The translations under genes and the position numbers were made by a program. The notes under the pieces were generated by a model that had not been told where the DNA came from, did no database searches, and worked only from the letters and a program-made list of their open reading frames with translations. From Poa pratensis (lineage: Eukaryota > Streptophyta > Magnoliopsida > Poales > Poaceae): a stretch of 64,000 bases of DNA. Position 1 is the first letter of the stretch, and each line of letters opens with the position of its first letter. Below are positions 63,731 to 64,000 of the stretch, piece after piece. The stretch is taken from the NCBI GenBank assembly GCA_947311845.1, contig CAMZMU010000117.1, positions 77,321,103 through 77,385,102 of the forward strand, given 5' to 3'.

Positions 63731-64000
63731 AAAACATTCCAGCGTCACTCGGAGAGGCATCTTTGGGCAACCAGCGGCAAGACGTCTCTGATGACCTGCG
63801 ACCGTTCCAAACGGTTGCAGATCATCAGAGATGTCTTGCCGGACGGTTGTAGATCATCAAGACGTCTTGCCGCTGCTTGGATCGAAGTGGCGCTCAACAC
63901 AAAACATTCCAGCGTCACTCGGAGAGGCATCTTTGGGCAACCAGTGGCATGACGTCTCTGATGACCTGCGACCGTTCCAAACGGTTGCAGATCATCAGAG
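63731..64000. repeat. 170-bp direct repeat, second unit cut by the window end
   Basis: AAAACATTCCAGCGTCACTC begins at 63731 and 63901. Over the visible 100 bp of the second unit only a couple of bases differ (AGCGGCAAG versus AGTGGCATG). Confidence 0.93.
63776..63840 (+). ncRNA. Hairpin with 30-bp stem and 5-base loop, possible small-RNA source
   Basis: Left arm 63776-63805 (GGCAAGACGTCTCTGATGAC...) pairs with right arm 63811-63840 around loop TCCAA. As RNA from the plus strand the stem has 27 Watson-Crick pairs, two G-U pairs and one C-A mismatch. A third, partial copy of the right arm follows at 63842-63870. A TATA-like box lies upstream. No coding frame spans it. It may be a MITE-like foldback or a microRNA-like precursor; the sequence alone cannot decide. 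Confidence 0.5.

Noticed and set aside
1..64000. CRISPR arrays, operons, riboswitches, tRNA or rRNA genes
   Set aside because: None seen; the tRNA-like text at 8262 and 20798 is only the primer binding site of retrotransposons.

Overview
The window reads as plant nuclear DNA from a large, repeat-rich grass genome, most likely Triticeae (wheat, Aegilops or barley group). I infer this from nested LTR retrotransposons with a tRNA-Asp primer site, CTCCCTCC-ended Stowaway MITEs, a CACTA element with GGTCCCGGTT subterminal repeats, L1-type LINEs, and spliced gene remnants with GT-AG introns. There are no bacterial features, operons or CRISPR arrays. Most of the sequence is mobile DNA, and the only cellular-gene remnants I can support are broken.

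Layout. 1-13.6 kb: an AT-rich, probably LTR-derived sequence. It was split by a non-autonomous Ty3/gypsy (Athila-like) element on the minus strand (402-9704, target duplication ACGAC), which itself carries a solo LTR (3051-5402). It was split again by a 5'-truncated LINE (11.48-12.27 kb). 13.9-14.5 kb: the 3' coding part of an unrecognised plant gene. 15.67 kb: a Stowaway MITE. 16.59-34.99 kb: one nearly full-length L1-type LINE (about 6.2 kb of its own sequence, minus strand) opened by three insertions. These are a PIF/Harbinger-like element (18386-27459, TSD TAA) carrying a very young gag-only gypsy element (19070-27096, TSD CCGGC), a solo LTR at 30323-32113, and a second solo LTR at 32426-33770 (TSD GGAGG).

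36.9-53.2 kb: a neprosin-domain (DUF239) gene remnant on the plus strand. Several exons have good splice sites, but an introns' worth of transposons separates them, including a copia element with a decayed polyprotein and 97%-identical LTRs (42731-48112, TSD CTATG), and the last exon carries a one-base frameshift. Two degenerate fragments of a trihelix/NAM-associated-like domain lie in the same region. 54.39-55.04 kb: a retroposed segment with a 19-bp target duplication.

55.8 kb to the window end: CACTA-related DNA. It starts with a CACTA terminus and palindromic subterminal repeats. Next comes a minus-strand multi-exon CACTA accessory gene with an Ulp1/C48-protease-like C-terminus, followed by AT-rich repeats. 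Two small frameshifted minus-strand genes are embedded among 140-bp repeat modules. The window ends in a TATA-preceded 170-bp repeat that contains a 30-bp-stem hairpin.

The elements work mainly as parasites of one another. The gypsy elements keep primer site, polypurine tract and a conserved 3' block but lack reverse transcriptase, and the copia copy is dead inside yet flanked by similar LTRs, so both probably moved with enzymes supplied by other copies. Coordinates were read by eye; the best supported boundaries are those with target-site duplications.
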